Below, piece by piece: positions 10,580 to 19,097 of a stretch of 64,000 nt of DNA. The position numbers were made by a program, and so were the translations under genes. Source of the DNA: Pedobacter ginsengisoli (GTDB lineage: Bacteria > Bacteroidota > Bacteroidia > Sphingobacteriales > Sphingobacteriaceae); NCBI RefSeq assembly GCF_030244015.1, contig NZ_JASSYX010000001.1, positions 1,302,001-1,366,000 of the forward strand, in the 5' to 3' direction. Positions within the stretch are counted from its first letter, which is position 1; every line of letters begins with the position of its first letter. Below the pieces are notes generated by a model. The model had not been told where the DNA came from. It searched no databases and was given only the letters and a program-made list of their open reading frames with translations.

Positions 10580-13500
10580 ATGAACCGAACACCACTGGTA
10601 AAATCCTATTTTCCAGGCCTATGCCTTTTTTTGCTGTTTTCCTGCACAGGACCGAAAAAACACGAAACAAACAACATAGCAGAAAATCCACTCTTCACCC
10701 TGCTTGATTCTACCAGCACCAATATCCTGTTTCACAATGTGATCAAGGAGGACTTTAAAAAAAGCATGCAGGGATTTTACCAGGGCTTCTATAGCGGTGG
10801 CGGTGTGGCGGTTGGCGACCTTAACAACGACGGGCTGGATGAAATCTATTTCTCCGGCAATATGAATGGCAATAAACTCTATCACAACCTCGGTCATATG
10901 AAGTTTGCCGACATTACCGAAACCGCAGGAGTAGGTTCGCGGATTCCCGGATGGAAAAACGGGGTGAATATGGTTGATGTCAATGGCGACGGTTATCTGG
11001 ATATTTATGTATGCTACGCAGGAAGACAAGCCGGACCAGAATCAAAGAATCAGCTCTTTATCAGCCAGGGACTAAACAAAGATGGCATCCCTACTTTTAA
11101 AGACGAGGCCGAAACTTATGGACTGGCAGACCCATCCTACAGTACACAGTCGGTCTTCTTTGACTATGACCGGGATGGTGATCTGGACCTGTTTTTGGTA
11201 AACGACAACGTTAACGTACTCAGTAATCTGGATGACAGCACAATAGAAGAATTAAAAAAGCAGGACGATCCGCTTGCGAGCTCGAAATTATTAAGAAATG
11301 ACAACGGACATTTCAAGGATGTAACCAAACAGGCCGGATTAAGTACATCTACCTTATCATATGGCCTGGGCGGAGGCGTTGCTGATATCAACGGTGATGG
11401 ATGGTCTGACATCTACCTATCTAATGACTATGCCATTCCTGACCGTATGTACATCAACAACGGGAACGGTACATTTACAGATCAGCTGTCTGAAAAGCTG
11501 GACCACATCTCCCTGTTTTCGATGGGTAATGACATCGCTGATATCAATAATGATGGTCTGCAGGATATCTTCACCCTGGATATGCTTCCTGAAGACAACA
11601 AACGTCAAAAACTACTCGCAGGAGGGATGGATAACTACGAATCCTTTAACATTAACCTGCGAAATGGATTTTACTACCAGTATGTCCGGAATATGCTGCA
11701 TCTCAACAACGGCAACAGCACCTTTAGCGAGATCGGACAACTGGCTGGCATCTCCAATACCGATTGGAGCTGGGCCCCTTTGTTTGCGGACTATGACAAT
11801 GACGGCTGGAAAGATCTCTTTATCACCAATGGTTTTATGCGCGACTTTACCAATATGGACGTGCTTAAATTCAATGAGAACTACATGAGAAGCCTCAATG
11901 GCCAGATCTCACCAAAAGATCTGGAAACCATCCTTGAAAATGTACCCTCCTCTGATGTAAAGAACTATATCTATAAGAATAACGGTGATCTTACCTTTAC
12001 CAATAAAGGCGCTGCCTGGGGCATCAATATCCCCTCAAACAGCAATGGGGCGGCATACAGTGACCTCGACAACGACGGAGACCTCGATATTATAGTCAAT
12101 AACATCAATAAAGCCGCTTTTGTCTATCAAAATCAAAGCGACTCCTCTGCGCACTATTTAAAAGTCAAACTAAAAGGCAGTGGTAAAAATACGGATGGAC
12201 TTGGCGCCGTCGTAACGGTATTTAACAAAGGAAAGCAACAATGCCTGCAGCAAATGCCATCCAGAGGATACCTTTCCAGCGTATCCCAAATTTTGCATTT
12301 TGGCCTGGGCCAGGAGAAAAAAGTCGATTCAGTAAGCGTAGTTTGGCTCAGCGGGAGAAAACAGGTTCTGAGCAATGTTTCTGCCGGCAGGCAATTATTG
12401 TTTGCCGAAAGCGATGCCAAAGAGACCTACCGCAGGCCGATGTCACCAAAACCTTTATTTACCGAAATAACCCCGCCAATTGCGTCAGTGCAGGTTAAAA
12501 ATGACATCAATGATTATAAGCGTCAGCCCTTGCTGGTCAATGCGCTATCCTTTACCGGACCTTGCATGGCCAAGGCAGACATAAACGGTGATGGCCTGGA
12601 AGATGTATTTGTGGGCGGCGACATCAATCAGTCCGGTGCATTGTTTTTCCAGAAAAAAGGCGGGTCTTTTGTTAAAGACCAGAAACCGTTTATAACTGAC
12701 GCAGCGAGTGAAGATACAGATGCCATATTTTTTGATGCCAATGGTGATGGTCATAAAGACCTTTATGTCGTAAGCGGAGGATATGCAAGCTTTAAAGACA
12801 ATGATCCGCTATTCCAGGACAGGCTTTATTTCAATGACGGCAGGGGCAATTTTAACAAATCCATTAATTCACTTCCGGAAATGTGGGTGAGCAAGAGCTG
12901 TGCAAGAACGGGTGATTTCAACGGAGACGGCCATCCAGATCTGTTCGTGGGCAGCCGTGTCACACCTTCCAGGTATCCTGAAACACCGAAGAGCTTCCTG
13001 CTGATCAATGATGGTAAAGGGCACTTTACCGATCAGATCAGACAAATTGCACCCACTCTGGAGCATATCGGTATGGTGACAGATGCTGCGGTCCTGGACC
13101 TCAACGGCGATAAGAAACAGGACCTCATTGTTGTGGGAGACTGGATGCCCGTTACCGCATTCCTCAATGACGGCCGTAGGCTAAAGAACAGGACAGATAA
13201 ATACTTTGACAAACAATACAGTGGCTGGTGGAATACCCTGAAGGTCGAAGACCTGAACGGCGATGGCCGGCCAGACCTCGTGATGGGCAATCTTGGACTC
13301 AACAGCCAATGCCGGGTAAGCGACAAAGAACCGGCAGAACTGATCTATAAAGACTTTGACAACAACGGAGGAATGGATCCGATCCTCTGTTTCTACATTA
13401 TGGGCAAAAGTTATCCGTACCTGAGCCGGGACGAGATGCTTGATCAGATGAGTATTATGCGTCCGCGTTTCCCTGATTATAAAAGCTATGCAGAAGCGGG

Positions 13501-13912
13501 GTTAAAAGAAATCTTTACCGCAGAAGAACTAAAAGGCGCAAAGCGCTTAAAGGCCAGCTATCTCAAGACTGCCTACTTTGAAAGTGCCGGAGATGGCAGG
13601 TTCAAAGAGAAGCAATTGCCGCTGCAGGCGCAGCTATCCCCGGTATATACCATCACCTGCCTGGATTACGACGGAGACGGCAATAAAGACCTGCTTTTAT
13701 GTGGCAACATCAACCAGTCGCGCATCCGATTTGGTAAATATGATGCCAACCATGGCGTACTGCTAAAGGGCAACGGAAAAGGCAAGTTTAATTATGTCCC
13801 TGAACAGGAAAGTGGCCTCAAGCTAAAAGGAGACGTGCGAAGTGCAATTATTGTAAATAACACTTTGCTGGTTGGAATTAACCAGCAAAAGTTAAAGGCT
13901 TTCCGGTTTTAA
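10580..13912 (+). CDS. VCBS-repeat (FG-GAP) lipoprotein with ASPIC/UnbV domain
   Basis: About 1110 residues from the ATG at 10580; an ATG 33 bp upstream (10547) would put charged residues before the signal and is less likely. The start gives a lipoprotein signal ending LLFSC. Many Asp-rich calcium-binding FG-GAP repeats follow (patterns such as DLNNDGLDEIYFSGN, DVNGDGYLDIY, DYDRDGDLDLF, DLNGDGRPDLVMG), interrupted near residues 520-610 by an ASPIC/UnbV domain (GLGAVVTVFNKGKQ then VSVVWLSGRKQ). A beta-propeller surface protein of this kind is commonly encoded next to SusCD systems, though none lies adjacent here. Function unknown; perhaps binding of extracellular polymer. Confidence 0.9.
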   Translation: MNRTPLVKSYFPGLCLFLLFSCTGPKKHETNNIAENPLFTLLDSTSTNILFHNVIKEDFKKSMQGFYQGFYSGGGVAVGDLNNDGLDEIYFSGNMNGNKLYHNLGHMKFADITETAGVGSRIPGWKNGVNMVDVNGDGYLDIYVCYAGRQAGPESKNQLFISQGLNKDGIPTFKDEAETYGLADPSYSTQSVFFDYDRDGDLDLFLVNDNVNVLSNLDDSTIEELKKQDDPLASSKLLRNDNGHFKDVTKQAGLSTSTLSYGLGGGVADINGDGWSDIYLSNDYAIPDRMYINNGNGTFTDQLSEKLDHISLFSMGNDIADINNDGLQDIFTLDMLPEDNKRQKLLAGGMDNYESFNINLRNGFYYQYVRNMLHLNNGNSTFSEIGQLAGISNTDWSWAPLFADYDNDGWKDLFITNGFMRDFTNMDVLKFNENYMRSLNGQISPKDLETILENVPSSDVKNYIYKNNGDLTFTNKGAAWGINIPSNSNGAAYSDLDNDGDLDIIVNNINKAAFVYQNQSDSSAHYLKVKLKGSGKNTDGLGAVVTVFNKGKQQCLQQMPSRGYLSSVSQILHFGLGQEKKVDSVSVVWLSGRKQVLSNVSAGRQLLFAESDAKETYRRPMSPKPLFTEITPPIASVQVKNDINDYKRQPLLVNALSFTGPCMAKADINGDGLEDVFVGGDINQSGALFFQKKGGSFVKDQKPFITDAASEDTDAIFFDANGDGHKDLYVVSGGYASFKDNDPLFQDRLYFNDGRGNFNKSINSLPEMWVSKSCARTGDFNGDGHPDLFVGSRVTPSRYPETPKSFLLINDGKGHFTDQIRQIAPTLEHIGMVTDAAVLDLNGDKKQDLIVVGDWMPVTAFLNDGRRLKNRTDKYFDKQYSGWWNTLKVEDLNGDGRPDLVMGNLGLNSQCRVSDKEPAELIYKDFDNNGGMDPILCFYIMGKSYPYLSRDEMLDQMSIMRPRFPDYKSYAEAGLKEIFTAEELKGAKRLKASYLKTAYFESAGDGRFKEKQLPLQAQLSPVYTITCLDYDGDGNKDLLLCGNINQSRIRFGKYDANHGVLLKGNGKGKFNYVPEQESGLKLKGDVRSAIIVNNTLLVGINQQKLKAFRF

Positions 13913-13920
13913 TCAAAAAT

Positions 13921-14097
13921 AATCTGGCTGTTCCAACAAACTTCAGTGCCATTCCGTTCCTCTTTGCGACCACCGTCACCACCTGCTGTTTTGGTTTGGC
14001 GGAACCTCATGTTTTTTTATAAGCCCAATTTCCCGGTATAAAACTCCAACGCTTTCACCTGGTTGGGGACAGGGATGCCCATAACTTTTACTTTCAT
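13921..14097 (-). pseudogene. VOC (glyoxalase/bleomycin resistance) family pseudogene
   Basis: From an ATG at 14097 the minus strand reads MKVKVMGIPVPNQVKALEFY then TGKLGL and a stop. The sequence right after it, in another frame, gives IKKHEVPPNQNSRW, and back in the first frame KEERNGTEV. Put together these are the successive segments of a VOC-family protein (beta strand, helix with LEFYTxKLGF, then RWLTVV and EERNGTEV). Three single-base losses would account for the frame changes, and the gene is also cut short before the metal-ligand C-terminus. It lies between the VCBS gene and a LuxR gene. The homology is inferred by eye. Confidence 0.7.
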
Positions 14098-14130
14098 TTT
14101 TTATTGTTTAAATTGAATTACAATATCAAG

Positions 14131-14892
14131 TTAAATAATCTTGTTGTTAACAGCGCAAGAAAGTGCTTCTACTATATTGCTCACACCTAAACGCTCAAAA
14201 ATTCGCCTTCTGTAATACTTCACTGTATCAGAAGAAACAAATATTTTTTCTGCAATTTGGCTAATTGTTAACCCTTGCGCATGTAGCCGTAATATCTCTA
14301 TCTCTCTTTTCGTGAGTTTAGGTTTTTCTGATTTACGCCATACATTATTTTCTATGTTTAGTTTCCAGGTTTCCTCAGTGCCTTGTTTGTGAATACAAAC
14401 ATTACCCGCACTTTTATGGTGTGAAATAGAAACTATACACATTGCTTTCCATAACTGGTCATCGCTTGTTAAAAACAACGGAGTAAGCTTATGATTGATG
14501 AGAATATGCTTACCATCCTTATTAACCAAATTGAAATCGTAAGTTATGCTGTACAATTTTTTCGCATTGCCATCTAATTTTTTATAGAAATCAAATCCTG
14601 CATCGTTAATCAGATTTAACAGTTCCAAATCACTTTCAGGAACATTTTTAAAATAGAAATCATAGCCCATATCCAACACTTCCTCAGAAGAATATCCACA
14701 TAAAAACAATGGATTTTCTGATACGTATTCAAACGCCATCTTTTCATAATCGATAACATATATGCTTTCATAGGTCAACCTTGCAAAAGATTTTACAACA
14801 TCCAAATAATGTTGCTGTTGAAGACGGTCCTGTTCTGATATTTTTCCAAGCCTGTTCCTGGTAAGCAAGCTTGAATTAATGTGGTTTTTCAT
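14131..14892 (-). CDS. PAS/LuxR-family transcriptional regulator
   Basis: 253 residues. Residues about 30-170 look like a PAS sensor domain (SIYVIDYEKMAFEYVSENPL), and residues about 188-250 are a LuxR/GerE helix-turn-helix: KLTKREIEILRLHAQGLTIS followed by QIAEKIFVSSDTVKYYRRRI. No phosphoacceptor receiver domain and no membrane segment. The upstream region has a TAnnTTTG box (14914-14921) directly abutting a palindrome. A second regulator of the same design lies at 15545. The stretch around it is visibly richer in A/T than the genes on either side. Signal and targets unknown. Confidence 0.9.
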   Translation of the reverse strand: MKNHINSSLLTRNRLGKISEQDRLQQQHYLDVVKSFARLTYESIYVIDYEKMAFEYVSENPLFLCGYSSEEVLDMGYDFYFKNVPESDLELLNLINDAGFDFYKKLDGNAKKLYSITYDFNLVNKDGKHILINHKLTPLFLTSDDQLWKAMCIVSISHHKSAGNVCIHKQGTEETWKLNIENNVWRKSEKPKLTKREIEILRLHAQGLTISQIAEKIFVSSDTVKYYRRRIFERLGVSNIVEALSCAVNNKII

Positions 14893-14913
14893 TAGCTATT
14901 AGGGGCTTAGCAG

Positions 14914-14932
14914 CAAATTTACACTAAAGTGT
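14914..14932 (-). promoter_or_regulatory. Promoter -7 box with adjoining palindrome upstream of the PAS/LuxR gene
   Basis: On the minus strand TAAATTTG (14921-14914) matches the Bacteroidota -7 consensus TAnnTTTG, 22 bp before the ATG at 14892. Directly upstream is ACACTTTAGTGT (14932-14921), a palindrome with 5 bp arms. No clear TTTG at the -33 distance. The palindrome could be an operator, possibly for autoregulation; that is inference. Confidence 0.4.
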
Positions 14933-15135
14933 AGTATATGGGATTTTTTTTGTTTTCATTTTTACCGGAAACAATTGTTGCATGGCTAAGAGAAGCATTT
15001 CCCCGGATTACACGTGGGCTCTATATATGGAATCCTATTTAAAACCAAAATACAGGCAGAAACAGTGTTTACTTTTTCATTGGCAGCAATAATAATTGGC
15101 ATATTAACAGATCTAATAATTAAACATTAAAACTT

Positions 15136-15318
15136 ATGAGCAATAAAAAAGGACAGCCATTTCCATTCGTAATTATAGTAATTGTTTTGGGTTGGGCTAT
15201 TTTTAAACAATTTGATTTTGAAAACTTAAAATTCGAAAAACCGGCTTTAACTATTGTATATGTATTAACCTTTCTAATGTCTGTTTACTTTCTTGTTAAA
15301 AACGTTCAAGAAAAATAA
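15136..15318 (+). CDS. Small membrane protein, unknown function
   Basis: 60 residues with two hydrophobic segments (about 10-24 and 38-56) separated by a short polar loop, Lys-rich at both ends. This is a plausible small inner-membrane protein and is read from a normal ATG, but I recognise no family. It stands alone between two divergently placed regulator genes in an A/T-rich patch that also holds broken genes, so it may be a survivor of a larger cluster. Confidence 0.5.
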   Translation: MSNKKGQPFPFVIIVIVLGWAIFKQFDFENLKFEKPALTIVYVLTFLMSVYFLVKNVQEK

Positions 15319-15544
15319 TAGTTTAAATGCGGAGTGAGTGGTTACGGCTGGTGGAATACCCGGTCTAAACAGATTAAGTCGTTCAATTGATTTGATGTTG
15401 GAAATCGACTGCTAAATAAAAAGGCTGTATAAGTTTCGCTCTTTTCTTTCGGTTGAGGCATTCCCATTGATCCAACAAACTCCCTACAACAGTTGCGGCT
15501 GCTTTAGTATAAATTTCTGCTTTTGTGTTACATTGGAGGATATG

Positions 15545-16165
15545 CTAAATCAAACCTTGGAGAATGCAGGTTTTAATCAGATGAGCAGTGTTTTTGCAAT
15601 CAGATTTTTCCAAAATATTTTTGCGATGTTTTTTTACCGTTGATTCGGCAATAAACAACTTTTCGGCTATTTCCGCACTGTCCAACCCCTCAGCTATATT
15701 TCTAATGATATCGATTTCCCTTTTAGAAAACGGGGCAGGCACTTCTGCATGTCCGTCAATACTTAAATTCATGTACGAAGGTTCGCCATGTAAACCGATA
15801 AGCGAAATTTTGTAGTTAGGGGTGTAACCAAGGTGATCAATCCGGGTATTGATAATCAGCGACTTCCCATACCCGCCACTGTCATCCAAGGTAAGCATGA
15901 GGGCCTGATGGTTAAATAAAACGTAATCCCCGTTATTTATTCTTGCTCTATAATTGTAACTGATCTTATAGCTCATTAACTTATCCCGGCCAACTTTGTT
16001 TGTAAAAAACGTGGTAAGAAAATCTTCTGCCTTGATCACAAAACCAATGTCGTCCGGATGGAGCATACCTAATATGTCATTAATTGTAGTGTCGCCTGGA
16101 TGGAGACCATGCATTTCATAAAGTGAGTCACTCACATGGGAAATGGACATATCGTAGAAGTCCAT
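15545..16165 (-). CDS. PAS/LuxR-family transcriptional regulator (N-terminus lost by frameshift)
   Basis: 206 residues from the first in-frame ATG (16165). The C-terminus is a LuxR/GerE helix-turn-helix (FSKREIDIIRNIAEGLDSAE, then IAEKLFIAESTVKKHRKNI, about 142-200). The N-terminal part is a PAS-like fold that begins in mid-domain: the frame continues upstream of the ATG as GPFSFFIMDFYDMS back to a TAA with no usable start. The missing start lies in another frame (16215-16301). The family normally carries about 30-45 more residues. Whether the short form is made or works is unknown. Confidence 0.75.
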   Translation of the reverse strand: MDFYDMSISHVSDSLYEMHGLHPGDTTINDILGMLHPDDIGFVIKAEDFLTTFFTNKVGRDKLMSYKISYNYRARINNGDYVLFNHQALMLTLDDSGGYGKSLIINTRIDHLGYTPNYKISLIGLHGEPSYMNLSIDGHAEVPAPFSKREIDIIRNIAEGLDSAEIAEKLFIAESTVKKHRKNILEKSDCKNTAHLIKTCILQGLI

Positions 16166-16214
16166 AATGAAAAAAGAAAACGGTCCCGTGCTTATTATCG
16201 AATTTGTAAGCTCA

Positions 16215-16301
16215 TTAAAAAGAGATCTTGTTACTGTCTGTGATTTTTACTGATCTGTTATCAGACCAGACATTATGGAGTGTTTGTATTTCAGGTTTCA
16301 T
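16215..16301 (-). pseudogene. Displaced N-terminal exon-like fragment of the PAS/LuxR regulator
   Basis: An ATG at 16301 opens MKPEIQTLHNVWSDNRSVKI and runs to KISF and a stop at 16215. The downstream regulator frame picks up in the overlapping register as FNELTNSIISTGPFSFFIM. Removing one base from the A5 run at 16217-16221 (T5 on the coding strand) joins both into a single frame that continues into the regulator ending at 15545. The simplest reading is a +1 insertion in a homopolymer: a true inactivating or phase-switching mutation, or a sequencing error. Confidence 0.65.
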
Positions 16302-16420
16302 TCAAAACGTTTCACGAATATAATATTTTAAAATTGTGAGAATAATAGTTAGAGTGAGAAAGATTTCCCGCTCACCTTTTATATGCGATTTTTTGAATAT
16401 TTTGCAGTTTGCCCTAAAAA

Positions 16421-16455
16421 CAAAACCCTGCTAATCGTACGATTGCAGGGTTTTG
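16421..16455 (-). terminator. Terminator downstream of tRNA-Lys
   Basis: Perfect 11 bp inverted repeat, CAAAACCCTGC and GCAGGGTTTTG, separated by 13 nt, located 18 bp past the 3' end of the tRNA. The U-rich side on the minus strand (AAAACC read as GGTTTT) fits termination of the tRNA transcript; the arms would also act on the other strand. Confidence 0.75.
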
Positions 16456-16472
16456 TAGGTTGTTATTCTATG

Positions 16473-16545
16473 TGATCCCGCTGGGATTCGAACCCAGGAC
16501 CACTACATTAAAAGTGTAATGCTCTACCAGCTGAGCTACGGAATC
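16473..16545 (-). tRNA. tRNA-Lys (anticodon TTT)
   Basis: 73 nt cloverleaf on the minus strand: acceptor GATTCCG with CGGGATC, D-arm GCTC/GAGC, anticodon stem TTACA/TGTAG around loop CTTTTAA (anticodon TTT), T-arm CTGGG/CCCAG around TTCGAAT, discriminator A; CCA is not encoded. It is identical to the copy at 35582-35654. A TATCTTTG box (16574-16567) lies 22 bp upstream and a hairpin terminator follows. Confidence 0.97.
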
Positions 16546-16566
16546 ATTCTCTTTTTGAAGAGGGTG

Positions 16567-16574
16567 CAAAGATA
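16567..16574 (-). promoter_or_regulatory. -7 promoter box of tRNA-Lys
   Basis: TATCTTTG on the minus strand, a perfect TAnnTTTG, 22 bp upstream of the tRNA. No convincing TTTG at the -33 distance. The second tRNA-Lys copy has an equivalent box at 35701-35708. Confidence 0.55.
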
Positions 16575-16757
16575 GGATTATTTCATTATTTAACTAAATA
16601 AAATTAAAAAAGTTTATTTAACCTCAATCCATGCAGAAAATGCCAGCTCTGGCACCATTCCAATCCACCCCCGATCTGAAAACATAAAGTACCTGCCACA
16701 GCCTATTATTTACTAAAATTGAATAACTTAGATTGCAAAAGAACACCTACCAAACCA

Positions 16758-17801
16758 ATGAACCGCAGGACAAATTACAAACTCAAACAACTAGTTGTCA
16801 TTGTAATCTCCTGGATGATAGTTGGATTTGTAATAGCCATCTATGAACATCTGGTGCTGCATACCCACAATTCACTAGGCACCGTGCCCGTTTATTCATT
16901 GACGACCTCTGTTATACTAAATATGGGGATTGCATTGTTCGGCGCCTTAGTCGGCGGAAGCCTGCTGGTTTTCTACGTCAATGTAAAATATCATGATAAA
17001 CCCTATTTATATACCATTGCCGTCGTAACCGGTTCATTTATTCTGATCATTCTTATCATCAATGTCATATTGAGATACATATCCGTTTCAGACATCCACA
17101 GGTTTGAAAAGAATGGATTGGTATGGAGTATTATCGTAGCCATAACCCAGCTGATGCTGCAGATCAACAGTAAATTCGGACCAGGCATCTTCTGGAATAT
17201 TCTTAGCGGAAAATACAACACACCACGTGATGAAACCCGGATTTTTATGTTTTTGGACCTCAACTCTTCAACAACAATTGCAGAGAAACTCGGGGACAAG
17301 CAGTATCATCAATTGCTAAAAGACTTCTTTACAGATATTACCAATCCAATTCTGGACAATAAGGGTGAGATCTATCAGTATGTCGGCGACGAGGTCGTGA
17401 TCGCATGGAAATATGAAGACGGTATTGAGAACAGCAAATGCATTCAGTGTTTCTTTGACATCAAAGACCACCTGGCCACTCATGCTGAAAAATACCATAG
17501 CAATTACGGCCTGCTGCCTACTTTTAAGGCAGGCATCCACTGCGGAAGGGTAGTAGCGGGCGAGATCGGCATTATAAAAAGAGACGTTACTTACTCCGGG
17601 GATGTACTCAATACCACATCACGGATCCAGAGTATGTGCAAACAATTCAACGAAGAAGTGATTGTTTCCGCTGATCTGATGGACGAGCTGAGTTTTGAAA
17701 GCACCTTTACCACACAGATGCTCGGGTCAATAAAGCTGAGAGGAAAGGAAAAAGAGATGTCACTTATTGCCATTAAACCAAACCCTTATACCAATCCATA
17801 A
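16758..17801 (+). CDS. Membrane-bound class III adenylate/guanylate cyclase
   Basis: About 347 residues from the ATG at 16758; a TTG 39 bp upstream also opens the frame but gives a polar leader. Four hydrophobic segments (about 10-150 of the protein) precede a class III cyclase catalytic domain: MFLDLNSSTTIAEKLGDKQY holds the first metal-binding Asp, YVGDEVVIAW the second, and IHCGRVVAGEIG and GDVLNTTSRIQ are later conserved blocks. It should make cAMP or cGMP at the inner membrane. Base specificity cannot be judged. It is monocistronic, downstream of a tRNA-Lys read in the other direction. Confidence 0.88.
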   Translation: MNRRTNYKLKQLVVIVISWMIVGFVIAIYEHLVLHTHNSLGTVPVYSLTTSVILNMGIALFGALVGGSLLVFYVNVKYHDKPYLYTIAVVTGSFILIILIINVILRYISVSDIHRFEKNGLVWSIIVAITQLMLQINSKFGPGIFWNILSGKYNTPRDETRIFMFLDLNSSTTIAEKLGDKQYHQLLKDFFTDITNPILDNKGEIYQYVGDEVVIAWKYEDGIENSKCIQCFFDIKDHLATHAEKYHSNYGLLPTFKAGIHCGRVVAGEIGIIKRDVTYSGDVLNTTSRIQSMCKQFNEEVIVSADLMDELSFESTFTTQMLGSIKLRGKEKEMSLIAIKPNPYTNP

Positions 17802-17971
17802 AACCTGAAAAGACTTGCCGGTAACGGTACAGGTTTCAATCACAACTCCAGCCATTATTACAAAAACGCATCATATTAAATACATAATTTGAAACATGCC
17901 TTGCGTATATTAGTTTAACATATATATTTGCGCTACAGAGCAACCTATATAAAATTAAACGATTGCACACG

Positions 17972-18289
17972 ATGTTTAGACAACTGGCAGGTATATTTAT
18001 TTTATTCACTTTCCTTTTTGTAAAGAGCAATATGGCTTTTGCAGATCATTTAGTGGAGAAAATAGCAATCGCCCAGGAGTCACAACAAGATTCCAATGAA
18101 CCGGCCGATGACGAAAAAGAGTCGAAAAGCATGGAGTTTGCAGATGAATTTATTCCGCATACCAGCACCATCCTGTCTCTGGTTGTACTGTCAAAAAAAC
18201 TCATTCATACAGATGTTTATCACATTTCTCTCGTTCATTTTCCTGTATGGGGCCCTCCGCCCAATTTTGCCGTTTCGTATAGCGCATAA
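17972..18289 (+). CDS. Small exported/membrane protein, unknown function
   Basis: About 105 residues from the ATG at 17972 (a TTG nine bases upstream is less likely). The N-terminus is a signal or anchor (LAGIFILFTFLFV), followed by an acidic spacer (about 35-60) and a second hydrophobic stretch (TILSLVVLSKKL) before a Pro-rich end (FPVWGPPPNFAV). I do not recognise a family. It precedes the S74-like gene by 41 bp in the same direction and may be co-transcribed. Confidence 0.6.
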   Translation: MFRQLAGIFILFTFLFVKSNMAFADHLVEKIAIAQESQQDSNEPADDEKESKSMEFADEFIPHTSTILSLVVLSKKLIHTDVYHISLVHFPVWGPPPNFAVSYSA

Positions 18290-18330
18290 TTAATAGTTTA
18301 AACTACAGTATTTACAAACATTTTAAATTT

Positions 18331-18768
18331 ATGAAGTATCCTTTAGCGGGTAAAAGTGCCTTTTGCGGACTTTTACTATTTGCGTGTGCACTCACTGCCA
18401 ATGCACAAAAGATTGATGAAAAAGAGCTCAAAGTTGAAGTCCAAAAAGTTTCAGGCGCTACACAGCAGTTGGTTAGCCTTGAGCCTGTGAAGTTCAGGTA
18501 TGACATCAAAAAGTATAAATACCTGAATTTGCCTGAAGGCAATCAATACGGTTTCCTGAGCAACAATGTGCAGACCGCACTGCCTGATCTGGTCCATGAG
18601 ACCTCAAAACAGGTGCCTGCCGGTAAAAACAATACAAAAGTGGCGTCCTATGACGAAGTGGACAGCAAGGACCTTATTCCTTTGCTGGTTGGAGCCATAA
18701 AAGAACAGCAGGCAGAGATTGAAAATTTAAAGAAGGAGATCAGTCTCCTAAAGCAGAAAGCAAAATAA
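18331..18768 (+). CDS. Exported protein with S74/tail-fibre-chaperone-like domain
   Basis: 145 residues: signal peptide ending ALTANA (about 1-25), then a compact domain with LEPVKFRYDIKKYKYLNLPE, YGFLSNNVQTALPDLVHE and YDEVDSKDLIPLLVGAIKEQ, and a C-terminal coiled coil (QQAEIENLKKEISLLKQ). The order matches the intramolecular chaperone of endosialidase (Peptidase S74) seen at the ends of tail fibres and of Bacteroidota exported proteins, but here it stands without a fibre, so autocleavage is doubtful. Followed by a strong intrinsic terminator. Confidence 0.75.
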   Translation: MKYPLAGKSAFCGLLLFACALTANAQKIDEKELKVEVQKVSGATQQLVSLEPVKFRYDIKKYKYLNLPEGNQYGFLSNNVQTALPDLVHETSKQVPAGKNNTKVASYDEVDSKDLIPLLVGAIKEQQAEIENLKKEISLLKQKAK

Positions 18769-18802
18769 TTTAAGTTCCGTTTAGTTTAGTTTAGTTTTGA
18801 GA

Positions 18803-18830
18803 GGCGTCGCAATGTGCGGCGTCTTTTTTT
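18803..18830 (+). terminator. Intrinsic terminator after the S74-like gene
   Basis: GGCGTCGCA, loop ATG, TGCGGCGTC (9 bp stem with two G-T pairs), then seven T residues. It starts 34 bp after the stop at 18768. A short TTTAG tandem repeat (about four copies) sits between stop and hairpin. Confidence 0.85.
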
Positions 18831-19097
18831 ATGTCATGTTACTTTGGTTTAGGGCTTTTCCACATCGGATAACCTGTGTAGTTATAATCGGGTAAGACAT
18901 CGGGCAAAGTTGTGCATTTCTGTGTACTTCCTGCGGTACTGCTGCGGTAGTCCTGCGATTAAAAGTATATTTAACCGCAGGAGGTATGCAGAAAAGGTGC
19001 AGCAACCGCAAACTAAGGGAGAGCAGGTTGGTCTGGTCCTAATATTGAATATTCATTAATATTTGATATTTTTAAGGACACCAAATGAATACCTGTT
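18831..19097. other. Intergenic region with 11-bp direct repeats and an inverted repeat upstream of GH127
   Basis: No convincing gene. CTGCGGTA occurs at 18931 and 18942 and a related CTGCGATT at 18953, a strict 11 bp spacing. The third unit also forms an inverted repeat, TCCTGCG (18951-18957) with CGCAGGA (18976-18982), extended inward by TTAAA/TTTAA. The arrangement lies about 115-165 bp before the GH127 start and could bind a regulator; no known site is recognised. Confidence 0.4.

Noticed and set aside
11361..11888. 175-codon frame inside the VCBS gene
   Set aside because: Same strand, shifted frame within Asp-rich repeats; the main frame carries the clear domain pattern.
15383..15530. 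Minus-strand coding-like stretch ending DFQHQIN
   Set aside because: About 48 open codons without a start; possibly a gene fragment, but no family recognised, so not listed as a gene.
18829..19011. 60-codon minus-strand frame
   Set aside because: No family pattern; it overlaps the 11-bp repeats and hairpin. A coding-like end in another frame (YTGYPMWKSPKPK) was noted but is too short to support.
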